A stretch of 64,000 bases of DNA from WTGU01 sp965200925 (GTDB lineage Bacteria > Pseudomonadota > Alphaproteobacteria > UBA828): positions 620,001-684,000 of the forward strand of contig OZ241738.1 of assembly GCA_965200925.1 (NCBI GenBank). Direction: 5' to 3'. Below are positions 1 through 8,509 of the stretch, piece after piece (the first letter of the stretch is position 1; each line of letters opens with the position of its first letter). The notes below the pieces were generated by a model. That model ran no database searches. It worked only from the letters and a program-made list of their open reading frames with translations, and was not told where the DNA came from. The translations under genes and the position numbers were made by a program.

Positions 1-1746
1 GATCTGGCGCCGCCCTGGAAGGAGCTCCTCGCCTTCTACCAGATCAAGGAGGACTCGCGAATCAAGTACGAGCAGGTGATCGCCCAGTTCGAACCGCAAG
101 GGATGCTCGACGAGGAGAAGCAGGCGGCCGACCCTGGCCTGGACAAGCTCGACGGCGATCTGGTCGCGGCCAACCTTTCCCTCCAGGACGACGATCAGGT
201 CGGCATCGTGAGCGGGGTCAGCTTCACGCTGCCGCTGAACGAGCGCATCGCCGTGGTGGGGAGCGCCGGCAGCGGCAAGGAAGAGCTGATGCTGATGCTG
301 GCGCGGCTGATCGCGCCCACCGGCGGGCGCCTGAGCGTCGGCGCCGCCGACTTCGCCGGCCTGCCCGAGTCCGTGACCGGGCGACGTATCGGTTTCGTGG
401 CGCAGAACGGTTTCGTGTTCCAGGCCTCGCTCAGGGACAACCTCTTCTACGGGCTCAAGCACCGCCCGCCCGCCGCGGCGGGGGAGGCGGCGCGCGCGGA
501 CTGGCGGGCGGAGTCGCAACGCGCCGGCAACTCCGTCGACGACGCCTTCGCCGACTGGGTGGATTATCGCGCGGCGGGCGCGAGCGGGCCCGAAGACGTG
601 ATCGGCCCGGCACTCCGCGCCCTCGACATCGCGGACATGACCGAGGACGTCTACCGGCTCGGCCTTCGCGGCTCCCTCGACCCCGCCGCCCGCCCGGATG
701 CGGCGCGGCGCATCCTCGAGGTCCGCCGCGCCCTCGCCGAGCGGCTGGAGGAGCCCCGGTATCGCGCCCTGGTCGAGGCCTTCGACCCCGAGCGCTACAA
801 CACCAACGCGACGCTGGCCGAGAACCTCATCTTCGGCACGCCGACCGACGAGACGCTGGAAATGGACCGCTTGGCGGAGAACGCGCACGTTCTGGCCGTT
901 CTCGAAGAGGCCGATCTGATCGAGGATCTGGTCTCGCGGGGCTACCGGCTCGCCGCGACCATGATCGAGATATTCGCCGATCTGCCGCCCGACCACGAGC
1001 TGTTTCAGCGCTTCAGCTTCATCGACGCCGACGACCTGCCCGACTACCAGGCGCTCGTCGCGCGCGTGGACAAGGAGAGGCTGGACGCGCTGGACGGGGC
1101 CGACCGGACGAAGCTCCTGTCCCTGCCGTTCCGGCTGATCCCGGCGCGCCATCGCTTGGGCTTGCTCGACGAAGGGGTGCAGAAGAAGGTTCTGGTGGCC
1201 CGCAAGCGCTTCGTGGAAACGCTGCCGGCGGCGCTCGCGGGCGCGGTCGGGTTCTTCGACCCCGAGGCGTACAACGCGGCGGCGACCGTGCAGGACAACG
1301 TCCTCTTCGGCAAGGTGGCCTATGGGCAGGCGCAGGCGGCCGAAAAGATCGGCCGCCTCGTCTCCGACGTGATCGACGACCGCGGGCTGCGGCCAACCGT
1401 GATGGAAGTCGGCCTCGACTATCAGGCGGGCATCGCCGGCTCCCGGCTCTCGAGCGCCCAGCGGCAGAAGCTCGCCGTCGCGCGGTCGGTCATGAAGGCG
1501 CCCGATGTGCTGATCGTGTCGGAGGCCACGGCGGCGCTCGAAGCGGCGTCCCAGAACCGCATCCTCGGCAACGTCCTGAAGGCGTTCGAGGGCCGGGGCG
1601 TGATCTGGTCCCTGCACCGCGCGGCTCTCGCCGCGCGCTTCGACCGCGTCCTCGTCATGAAGAACGGTCGCGTCGTCGAGCAGGGCCGTTACGACGAAAT
1701 CGATGCGGAGGGGACGGCCCTTCGCGAATTGACGGCGAACGAATAG
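1..1746 (+). CDS. ABC exporter with degenerate ATPase domain (5' end outside window)
   Basis: The frame is open from base 1, so the membrane part lies upstream and only the C-terminal ~580 residues are visible. A Walker A-like loop, GSAGSGKE (259-282), ends in Glu where Ser/Thr is expected. The signature is LSSAQ (1447-1461) instead of LSGGQ. Walker B reads LIVSEAT, with Ser in place of Asp (1519) but the catalytic Glu kept; the switch His survives in WSLHR. About 340 residues separate the Q-loop from the signature. That insert carries two more Q-loop-like motifs, so ASLRDNL, ATLAENL and ATVQDNV occur in series. ATP hydrolysis is probably altered (inference). A cyclic-nucleotide-binding gene follows 28 bases later and is likely co-transcribed. 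The substrate is unknown. Confidence 0.8.
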   Translation, partial: DLAPPWKELLAFYQIKEDSRIKYEQVIAQFEPQGMLDEEKQAADPGLDKLDGDLVAANLSLQDDDQVGIVSGVSFTLPLNERIAVVGSAGSGKEELMLMLARLIAPTGGRLSVGAADFAGLPESVTGRRIGFVAQNGFVFQASLRDNLFYGLKHRPPAAAGEAARADWRAESQRAGNSVDDAFADWVDYRAAGASGPEDVIGPALRALDIADMTEDVYRLGLRGSLDPAARPDAARRILEVRRALAERLEEPRYRALVEAFDPERYNTNATLAENLIFGTPTDETLEMDRLAENAHVLAVLEEADLIEDLVSRGYRLAATMIEIFADLPPDHELFQRFSFIDADDLPDYQALVARVDKERLDALDGADRTKLLSLPFRLIPARHRLGLLDEGVQKKVLVARKRFVETLPAALAGAVGFFDPEAYNAAATVQDNVLFGKVAYGQAQAAEKIGRLVSDVIDDRGLRPTVMEVGLDYQAGIAGSRLSSAQRQKLAVARSVMKAPDVLIVSEATAALEAASQNRILGNVLKAFEGRGVIWSLHRAALAARFDRVLVMKNGRVVEQGRYDEIDAEGTALRELTANE

Positions 1747-1774
1747 GGGCGGGGCCCCGTGGGGGAGGCAGGTC

Positions 1775-2263
1775 ATGGATCTGCAACAGGACGTCGATTT
1801 GCTGCGGAACATCCCGCTGTTCCGGAACATCGATTCGGCGAAGCTCAAGCTGCTGGCCTTCACCAGCGAGCGGCTCGTCTTCGCGCCCGGGGACGCGCTC
1901 TTCCACCAGGGCGACGTGGGCGACGCCGCCTACATCATCGTCGACGGCGAAGCCGAGGTGACGATCGAAACCACCGCCGGGCCGCTCATCGTCGCCACGG
2001 TGAAGCGCAACGATTTCATCGGCGAGATCGCGATCCTGTGCGACGTGCCGCGCACCGCGACGATCACGGCGACCGAAGAGCTGGTGACCTTGCGTATCGC
2101 GAAGGACGTGTTCTTCCAGCTGATCACTCAGTTCCCGCAGATATCGGTAGAGATCCTGCGCGAGCTCGCCGGCCGTCTGGAGCGGACCAACCAGCGGCTT
2201 CGGGAGACCGCCGGGCGACTCAAGGCGCTGGAGGGATCGGCAGGGGAGACCGCGCCTGCATGA
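1775..2263 (+). CDS. Stand-alone cyclic-nucleotide-binding domain protein
   Basis: The 162-residue protein is one Crp-type cNMP-binding beta-roll. The phosphate-binding cassette shows GEIAILCDVPRTATI, with the Glu and Arg that contact cyclic nucleotide. A final helix (ELAGRLERTNQRL) follows. There is no helix-turn-helix, so it is not a classical transcription factor. It starts at ATG 1775 behind a GGGGAGG ribosome site. Its position just after the ABC exporter suggests it senses a nucleotide and controls that exporter, or acts as a detached regulatory domain of it (inference from context only). Confidence 0.85.
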   Translation: MDLQQDVDLLRNIPLFRNIDSAKLKLLAFTSERLVFAPGDALFHQGDVGDAAYIIVDGEAEVTIETTAGPLIVATVKRNDFIGEIAILCDVPRTATITATEELVTLRIAKDVFFQLITQFPQISVEILRELAGRLERTNQRLRETAGRLKALEGSAGETAPA

Positions 2264-2337
2264 GCCGTCGCGGCTTTCGTTTGCCCGGCTCCTCTCCATC
2301 GGCGATGATCCGGCGCTTTCAGCAAGGGAGACCGTCG

Positions 2338-3045
2338 GTGACCGATCGCCCCCTCGACGAGAACGAGCTCGCCGCCCTGCGCGCCTTCGACACCCCGACC
2401 ATCTGCAACGCCCTCGAGATCGTGTGTCCCGAGCGCCGGGCCCTCGGTTTCACGACCGGGATGCTCCTCTGCGCGTTCCCGGCGCTGGCGCCGATGGTGG
2501 GCTACGCCCGCACCGCGACGATCCGCGCGATGGAGCGCCCGGCGGCGGACGACGACGCCGTTATCGCCGACCGTATCGCCTATTACCGGTACGTGGAGGA
2601 GGGCCCCAGGCCGTCGATCATGGTGATCCAGGACATCGATTCGCGACCCGGCGCGGCCTCCTGGTGGGGGGAAGTGCAATCCAACGTGCATCAGGCCCTC
2701 GGCTCGCTCGGCGTGGTGACCAACGGCGCGGTGCGCGATCTCGACGCCATCGCCGACGGCTTCCAGTTCCTGTCCGGCACCGTCGTGCCGTCGCATGCCT
2801 GGGTCCACGTGATCTCCCACGGCGGCCCTGTCGATGTCTGCGGCATGGTGACGAACGGCGGCGATCTCGTGCACGCGGACCGCCACGGCGCGGTCGTCGT
2901 TCCGCACGAAGCGGCGCGCGAGGTCCCGGCTGCGGCCGCGCTCTGCCAGCGTCGGGAGGCGCCGATCCTCGACGCCTGCAAGGAGCCGGGCTTCTCCGCC
3001 GAGACGATGGCCCGGCTCTTGCGCGAGGTGCGGGAGATTCACTGA
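2338..3045 (+). CDS. RraA-family protein (aldolase-like fold)
   Basis: The 235-residue protein belongs to the RraA/HMG-aldolase family, which includes class II pyruvate aldolases and the RNase E regulator RraA. It has the core GVVTNGAVRD motif and the following GDLVHADRHGAVVVP segment with the metal-site Asp residues. The GTG at 2338 is preferred because AAGGGAG lies about 7 bases upstream; an in-frame ATG exists at 2305. Enzymatic activity on a 4-carboxy-4-hydroxy acid is more likely than RNase E control, but the substrate cannot be read from sequence. Confidence 0.8.
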   Translation: MTDRPLDENELAALRAFDTPTICNALEIVCPERRALGFTTGMLLCAFPALAPMVGYARTATIRAMERPAADDDAVIADRIAYYRYVEEGPRPSIMVIQDIDSRPGAASWWGEVQSNVHQALGSLGVVTNGAVRDLDAIADGFQFLSGTVVPSHAWVHVISHGGPVDVCGMVTNGGDLVHADRHGAVVVPHEAAREVPAAAALCQRREAPILDACKEPGFSAETMARLLREVREIH

Positions 3046-3084
3046 GCCGCGCCTCGGGCGAACGGTCGGGCGCGGCATCCGCCG

Positions 3085-3891
3085 CTATTGGAACGCGAGT
3101 TCGGCGGTGACGGGTGCGTGGTCCGAAGGCTTGGGCCAGCCGCGGGCGTCGCGGAGGATGAAGGCGCCGCGGAGCGCCGTTTCCAGTGCCGGCGTGACCC
3201 AGATGTGATCGAGCCTGCGGCCGCGGTCGGAGGCCGCCCAGTCGCGGGCGCGGTAGCTCCACCAGGAATAGAGCTTGCGCTTCGGCGGCACGAAGCGCCG
3301 CACGGCGTCGACCCAGCCATGCGACGCCGCGACCGCGGCGAGGGCGGCGGTCTCGACGGGCGTGTGGCTGACCACCGACAGCAGCTGCCTGTGCGACCAG
3401 ACGTCGGTCTCCAGCGGCGCGACGTTGAGATCCCCGACCAGGACGAAGCGGTTTTCCGGGCGGCGCCGGGCGGAAAACCAGCGCGCCATCTCGTCGAGGA
3501 AGGCGAGCTTGTGGGCGAATTTCTCGTTGACCGCCGGGTCCGGTTCGTCGCCGCCGGACGGCACGTAGAAGCAGTGGAGCTCGATGGCCTTTCCGCCCGG
3601 TGCGCCGATCGTCACATAGCCGTGGCGCGCCTCTGCCCGGCCCGCCCAGTCGCGCGTCTCGGCGCGCTCGAACGGCAGGCGGGAGAGGATGGCCACGCCG
3701 TGATAGCCCTTCTGGCCGTGGACGAGCCGGTGCGCGTAGCCGAGTTCGTCCGCGATCTCGTGCGGGAAGAGCCGGTTTTCGACCTTGGTCTCCTGGAGGC
3801 AGAGCACGTCGGGAGCCACCGCCGCATCGAGGCGGCGCAACCCCTCCGCCCGCAGGCGGACGGAATTGACGTTCCAGCTCGTGATCCGCAT
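3085..3891 (-). CDS. xthA: Exodeoxyribonuclease III
   Basis: This 268-residue enzyme cleaves DNA at abasic sites and degrades 3' ends in base-excision repair. Endonuclease/exonuclease/phosphatase-fold motifs appear in order: MRITSWNVNS at the N-terminus, LCLQETK with the metal-binding Glu, GDLNVAP in the middle, and SDHAPV with the catalytic Asp-His near the end. Length and motif spacing match the family. It is convergent with the RraA gene and does not look operonic with the methyltransferase upstream. Confidence 0.95.
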   Translation of the reverse strand: MRITSWNVNSVRLRAEGLRRLDAAVAPDVLCLQETKVENRLFPHEIADELGYAHRLVHGQKGYHGVAILSRLPFERAETRDWAGRAEARHGYVTIGAPGGKAIELHCFYVPSGGDEPDPAVNEKFAHKLAFLDEMARWFSARRRPENRFVLVGDLNVAPLETDVWSHRQLLSVVSHTPVETAALAAVAASHGWVDAVRRFVPPKRKLYSWWSYRARDWAASDRGRRLDHIWVTPALETALRGAFILRDARGWPKPSDHAPVTAELAFQ

Positions 3892-4051
3892 GGCCGCCTG
3901 GGCGCGCTCGCTCCGTTAGCCGGTAAGAGGCCGCCGCACTATGTATCCAAACGGTTGGTAAGGCGAGCCGAACAATCGCCGAGGTTGGATTTCCTGTGAA
4001 GATAAGCTTTCCCCTCGAAAAGACTTCGGAATATGTCGAGAAGATGGGTGC

Positions 4052-5110
4052 TCAATTCGCACCCCGTGCACGCGCGCACCGTTCCGCGGGGTTGTCGAAT
4101 TCGACGTGCACGGCACCGGTATCGCGCCGTCGTGCAATCGCTTTTCGGATATTGTCCGCCGCGATCCCCACGTAGCCAGGATCGATTTCCACGGCCATCG
4201 AATTTCGACCGGACGCGACCGCGGCGATGGTCGGGCTGCCGGTTCCGGCGAAGGGGTCGAGAACGACGTCTCCCGCAAACGAGAACATGCGAATCAGGCG
4301 CTCCGCGAGTGCGGGAGGATACGGGGCGGGATGGCCATTGCGCGTCGAGGCGCCGCGAATGTCCGTCCAGACAGGCCGCCACCACCCTTGCATTTCCTCC
4401 CTGGTGAGCATGGATAGCGCCTTCTGTAGTGGGGTCGCTTTCCTGTACTCGCCGCCCTTCCTCAGAAACAGGACGTACTCGATGTCGTTCTTCACGATCG
4501 CGCCGGGCTGGTACGGCTTCCCGTAGAATCCGGCACCGTTCCCTCGCGCTTCGGTGACGCCGTTCGCGATCTTGTGCCAGAGTATCGGAGTCAACACGTC
4601 GAGCCCGAGGGCACGCGATCGGACCTGGATGTCGGCGTGAAGAGGCATGACGACGTGCCTCCCGAATTTTCTGCGGGGGATGCACACGTCGCCGACGACG
4701 CAACAAACACGCCCTCCCGGCACCAGGACGCGCGCGCATGCGTGCCACACCATGTTGAGTGCGTCGAGGAACGTCTCGTAAGACTCGATGGTGCCGATCT
4801 GACCGGCGATTTCCGGGTATTCCTTGAGCGTCCAGTAGGGCGGAGACGTGACGACCAGATGAACCGTTTCGTCCTCGATATGGGACAGATCGCGGGCGTC
4901 TCCCCGTCGCAGCGCATGCGCGGTCCGGTCGAAGGGAGGCGGCCACGCGGTTTGGCGAAAACGTTCGTTGGCCGTCCGCAACATCTGAAGATCCTCGGAC
5001 GTGTGTTGTCCCCCTTCGGCAGCGCGATGCCCTCCGGGAACAGCGCAACGACCTCGGAATCCCGTGCTTTGGTCATGTGGTCTCCGACCAGCCGCGTCTG
5101 GATGCGACAT
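4052..5110 (-). CDS. Beta-class DNA methyltransferase, likely frameshifted at N-terminus
   Basis: Motif IV (TSPPYW) precedes motif I (DPFAGTGS), the order of beta-class DNA methyltransferases; SPPY usually goes with N4-cytosine methylation (inference). The open frame starts at 5110 but has no ribosome site there. A better start, ATG 5076 with GGAG 7 bases upstream, lies in another frame whose residues (MTKARDSEVV...KGDNT) join sensibly to SEDLQMLRTANERF in this frame. The switch falls in a short GT repeat at 5001-5006, where two extra bases would explain the break. Translation might also start at internal ATG 4984. No restriction partner is adjacent, so it looks like an orphan methyltransferase. 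Confidence 0.85.
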   Translation of the reverse strand: MSHPDAAGRRPHDQSTGFRGRCAVPGGHRAAEGGQHTSEDLQMLRTANERFRQTAWPPPFDRTAHALRRGDARDLSHIEDETVHLVVTSPPYWTLKEYPEIAGQIGTIESYETFLDALNMVWHACARVLVPGGRVCCVVGDVCIPRRKFGRHVVMPLHADIQVRSRALGLDVLTPILWHKIANGVTEARGNGAGFYGKPYQPGAIVKNDIEYVLFLRKGGEYRKATPLQKALSMLTREEMQGWWRPVWTDIRGASTRNGHPAPYPPALAERLIRMFSFAGDVVLDPFAGTGSPTIAAVASGRNSMAVEIDPGYVGIAADNIRKAIARRRDTGAVHVEFDNPAERCARARGAN

Positions 5111-5149
5111 TGCAACCCGAATTTCCCATACCCCGTCCGGCGGCGCGCG

Positions 5150-6655
5150 TCACGGTCTTCCTTCCTCTTCTGTGCGCGAGTCGGGGAAGCGGAGGCTGAA
5201 AACCGTGCCCGTCGGGCCGGAGCGGTCGAGGCGGATATCACCACCGTGGTTGTGCATGAGGTCGCGCGCGATGGCGAGGCCGAGGCCGGTGCTGTCGCTT
5301 CGGCCGGCGCCGGCGAACGCTTCGAACAGGTGGTCGCGCGCTTCGGCCGGGAGGCCCGGTCCGGTGTCGGCGATGTCGACGATCGTGCCTGCCGCCTCGC
5401 GCCGGGCGCCGACGCGCACCGTTCCGCCCGACTCGCAGCCGGCCAGCGCCTCCACCGCGTTCCGCGCGAGGTTCATGATGATCCGGTAAACCTGATCACG
5501 GTCGGCCGAAACGCCGAGGCCGGGCGGCACGTCGTTGCGCCAGACGATGGCGTCGCCGGCGCCGATGGGAAGCGCACTCCCCACCTCGTCGACGAGCGGC
5601 GCCAGAGCGAAGGACGCCCGCCGCGGCTCCGGCGCGCCGGCGGTGGCGTAGGTCAAGGTCTGGGTGCACAGCGCGGCCGCCCGGTCGATGGCCGAGACCA
5701 GGGGGGCCGCCAGCTTCCGCACTTCCGGGTCGCGGGCGGCCGCCAGGCGGTCCGAGAGCAGCGCGGCGGTCGCCAGCATGTTGCGGAGATCGTGGTTGAT
5801 CTTGGCGACTCCGGCGCCGACCGCGGCGAGCCGTGCCTTCTGGTGCAGTGCGGCGCGCACGCGCCGCTGCATCACGTGCAGCTCCCGCTGCGCGAGGCCG
5901 ATCTCGTCGCGCCGGCCGCTCACCGAGATCGTGGCGGCAGCGTCTTCCGGCGCCTGCCGGAACGAGATCAGGCTGTCGGTCATGCGGCCCAGCGGGCGGA
6001 CCATGAGCCAGTGCAGCGACAGATAGATCAACCCGGCGACGATGAAGGCAAGCACCAGGGAGAGCGCGAGGATGCGACCCGAATAGTCGAGCATCGCCGC
6101 GTGAAGCGGCGCCTCCGGCAGCAGGATGTCGACCAGAGTGCCCGGCGGATCGCCGGCCACCACCCCCACCACCCGGATGATCCGGGCGCCGCCGTGGCGG
6201 AGCGTGTCGAAGGCGTGGCCGATCAGAGAGAGGGGAGTCGCCTCGCGCAAGTCGAAGCGCGCGTCGGGCGCGGCCGCCATGCCGTCGCCCAGAATCGTCT
6301 TGCGCCCGCCGGGCCGTTCTATTGCCGCCGCCGAGACGCCCGCGCGGGCCGGGAGCGCGGCCCCGAGCGCATCGGCGACCGCCCGGTCCGGTGCCGCTTC
6401 GACGGCGAGCGCCGCGAGGCGCGCGGCCTCGATCCGCTCCTCGAGGAAGACCAGCCTGTAGCGGGCGATCGAGGGAACGTAGATGAAGACTTCGCCCAAG
6501 AGGACGAAGAGCACCGTCAACGCCAGCAGCCGCGCCGACAGGCCGCGGGCGGCCCCCGGAAGGCGGGAGAGGGGGGAGCTGCGCAAGACGCCTCGAGAGT
6601 GGCTACCGGTTGTCCCTCCGCGCCGACTATAGAACCGCCCTCCGGCGCGCGCCAT
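5150..6655 (-). CDS. Membrane sensor histidine kinase
   Basis: Up to 501 residues. A transmembrane helix near residues 40-60, an extracytoplasmic sensor stretch of about 130 residues, a second helix and a HAMP segment lead to the kinase core. The H-box is KINHDLRN (His about residue 288), the N-box is NLARNAVEAL, and the G-boxes are DTGPGLP and GLGLAI. The start is uncertain: no ribosome site precedes ATG 6655, and a TTG near 6586 behind GAGG is possible. It begins 12 bases after the flavoprotein gene, so is probably co-transcribed with it. No response regulator lies nearby. Confidence 0.88.
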   Translation of the reverse strand: MARAGGRFYSRRGGTTGSHSRGVLRSSPLSRLPGAARGLSARLLALTVLFVLLGEVFIYVPSIARYRLVFLEERIEAARLAALAVEAAPDRAVADALGAALPARAGVSAAAIERPGGRKTILGDGMAAAPDARFDLREATPLSLIGHAFDTLRHGGARIIRVVGVVAGDPPGTLVDILLPEAPLHAAMLDYSGRILALSLVLAFIVAGLIYLSLHWLMVRPLGRMTDSLISFRQAPEDAAATISVSGRRDEIGLAQRELHVMQRRVRAALHQKARLAAVGAGVAKINHDLRNMLATAALLSDRLAAARDPEVRKLAAPLVSAIDRAAALCTQTLTYATAGAPEPRRASFALAPLVDEVGSALPIGAGDAIVWRNDVPPGLGVSADRDQVYRIIMNLARNAVEALAGCESGGTVRVGARREAAGTIVDIADTGPGLPAEARDHLFEAFAGAGRSDSTGLGLAIARDLMHNHGGDIRLDRSGPTGTVFSLRFPDSRTEEEGRP

Positions 6656-6667
6656 GCCGGGTGCCGG

Positions 6668-8029
6668 TCACCCCAGGCGGGCGAGCAGGCGGACGAGACG
6701 GCGCGTCCGCGCGCCGAACAGGGCCGGCGCGTAGAAACTTCCGGCTGCTCTGGTGCTGACCTCGCTCAAGGTCGGGTAGGGCACGACCGCCCGCGCCAGC
6801 GCGCCGAGCGCGAGCCGCCGGCGCACGGCGAGTGCCCAGGGGAGAATCAACTCGCCGGCATGGGGGCCGACGAGGGAGGCGCCGAGCACTCGTCCGCGCG
6901 GCGTCGCCACCACCTTGATCAGGCCCTCCGCCGCGCCCTCCGCGAGAGCCCGGTCGTTGTCGCCGAAGGGAACGCGCAGGACGCGAATCCGGTGGCCGGC
7001 GGCGCGCGCCGCCGCTTCGGCGAGGCCGACATGGGCGAGCTCGGGGTCCGTATAGGTGACCCACGGCACCGCGTCGTAGCGCATCCGCACCGGGAGCCGG
7101 AAGAGCGCGTTCATGAGTACCGCGCGCGCTTGGTGGTCGGCCATATGGGTGAATCGATAAGGCCCGACGACATCCCCGATCGCGTAGATCCGCCGGTTGG
7201 TGGTCCGCAGGCGGCCGTCCACGACGGGCGCACCGTCGCGCAGGCGGACCCCGGTGCTCTCGAGGCCGAGGCCGGCGACGTTCGGCTTGCGCCCGGCGGC
7301 GATCAGGAGGTGCGAGCCGTGGATGCGGCCCGATTCGCAGGCGAGTGCGATGCCGCTGCTGGCCGCCTCGACGGCGCTCACCCGCGCGTCCTCGACGATC
7401 GCGACGCCTTCCGTGATCAGCCGCGCACGCACGACCGCCGCGAGCTCCGGGTCGTCGCGCCCGAGCAGGCGCGCCGCCTCGACCACCGTGACCCGGGCGC
7501 CGAGCCGGCGATAGGCCTGCGCCATCTCGACTCCCACCGGCCCGCCGCCCAGCACGATCAGGTGCGCGGGCTCCGGGGCCGCGTCGAACAGCGTCTCGTT
7601 GGTGAAGTAAGGGACGGTGTCCAGCCCCGGGATCGGCGGAACGGCGGGCACCGAGCCGGTCGCGATGACGAACCGCCGGGCGGTCACGCTCGTGTCGCCC
7701 ACTTCCAGGAAGCGCGGGGCGACGAAACACGCCTTGCCGCGCAGGACACAGGCGCCGAGCGCGCGGTAGCGCTCGGCTGAATCCTGCGGCTCGATGGTGC
7801 GGATCACCCGCCGCGCGTGGTCGTAGGCGGCGGCGAAACCGTCCCCCCGCGCCGCGGCGGCCAGCAGGGACTTGGAGGGGACGCAGCCGGTATTGAGGCA
7901 CTCGCCGCCCATCCGCGCCTGCTCGATCAGGATCACCGACGCGCCCAGCCGGCGGGCGCCGGCGGTGATCGACAGGCCGGCGGCGCCGGCGCCGATCACG
8001 CAGAGGTCCGCTCTGATCCTGTCCGCCAC
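6668..8029 (-). CDS. Pyridine nucleotide-disulfide oxidoreductase, MerA/Lpd-like
   Basis: The 453-residue flavoprotein has an N-terminal FAD dinucleotide fold (CVIGAGAAGLS), the redox disulfide CLNTGCVPSK, an NAD(P)H fold (IVLGGGPVGVEMA) and the second FAD motif (IYAIGDVV). In the C-terminal dimer region the usual Lpd HPT active-site His is replaced in PYPTLSE, a Tyr pattern seen in mercuric-reductase-like members. There is no terminal vicinal Cys pair, so true mercury reduction is doubtful. The GTG at 8029 is chosen because longer starts overlap holC; it lies 13 bases after holC. Confidence 0.85.
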   Translation of the reverse strand: MADRIRADLCVIGAGAAGLSITAGARRLGASVILIEQARMGGECLNTGCVPSKSLLAAAARGDGFAAAYDHARRVIRTIEPQDSAERYRALGACVLRGKACFVAPRFLEVGDTSVTARRFVIATGSVPAVPPIPGLDTVPYFTNETLFDAAPEPAHLIVLGGGPVGVEMAQAYRRLGARVTVVEAARLLGRDDPELAAVVRARLITEGVAIVEDARVSAVEAASSGIALACESGRIHGSHLLIAAGRKPNVAGLGLESTGVRLRDGAPVVDGRLRTTNRRIYAIGDVVGPYRFTHMADHQARAVLMNALFRLPVRMRYDAVPWVTYTDPELAHVGLAEAAARAAGHRIRVLRVPFGDNDRALAEGAAEGLIKVVATPRGRVLGASLVGPHAGELILPWALAVRRRLALGALARAVVPYPTLSEVSTRAAGSFYAPALFGARTRRLVRLLARLG

Positions 8030-8042
8030 GTTTCCCGGCCGG

Positions 8043-8498
8043 TCACCCCTGGTCCCGCCGCTCCCATTTGCCGTCCGCGGTCTGCTCCCAGAAGGTGACG
8101 TCGTGGCCGCCGGTGCGGCGTTCCCGCCAGCGCTCGCGCGCGGCTTCGAGAGCGGCCGCATCGGCGCCGTCGAAGATGTCGAGGCAACGCTCGAAGCGGT
8201 CCGGGTCGCCGGGAGCGATGCCGTCCACCATGACCGCGATCCGGGCGCCGTTGGGGTTGTCGTCGCCCGTGGTCAGGAAGACCGGCTGCCGCTCGCCGCG
8301 CCCGTCCCGCGCCGTGCCGTGGGGCAGGAACGAGCCCTGCTCGTAGGTCCAGAGCGCGGCGTTCAACGCCTCGATGCGCTCCTCCGAAGCGCCGATCACC
8401 ACGGCGCGGCGGCCGCTTTCGAGCACCTTCTCCAGAAGCTTCGGGAGCGCTTTCTCCAACGGCGTGCGGCGCAGCCGGTAGAAGGCGAACGCGGCCAT
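8043..8498 (-). CDS. holC: DNA polymerase III chi subunit
   Basis: The 151-residue protein matches HolC, which links the clamp loader to single-strand-binding protein. It starts MAAFAFYRL, and has the typical LEKVLESGRRAVV and LWTYEQGSFLPHG segments and the late NGARIAVMVDG strand. It begins 11 bases after pepA; the pepA-holC order is widely conserved in proteobacteria. ATG 8498 is chosen over longer options that would run into pepA. Confidence 0.9.
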   Translation of the reverse strand: MAAFAFYRLRRTPLEKALPKLLEKVLESGRRAVVIGASEERIEALNAALWTYEQGSFLPHGTARDGRGERQPVFLTTGDDNPNGARIAVMVDGIAPGDPDRFERCLDIFDGADAAALEAARERWRERRTGGHDVTFWEQTADGKWERRDQG

Positions 8499-8509
8499 CG
8501 TGCCGGCGG

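Noticed and set aside
4574..7780. A very long plus-strand open frame of 1068 codons
   Set aside because: It is antisense to the methyltransferase, kinase and flavoprotein genes, whose motifs are intact. The product is Arg/Gly-rich with no family features, as expected of antisense frames in GC-rich DNA.
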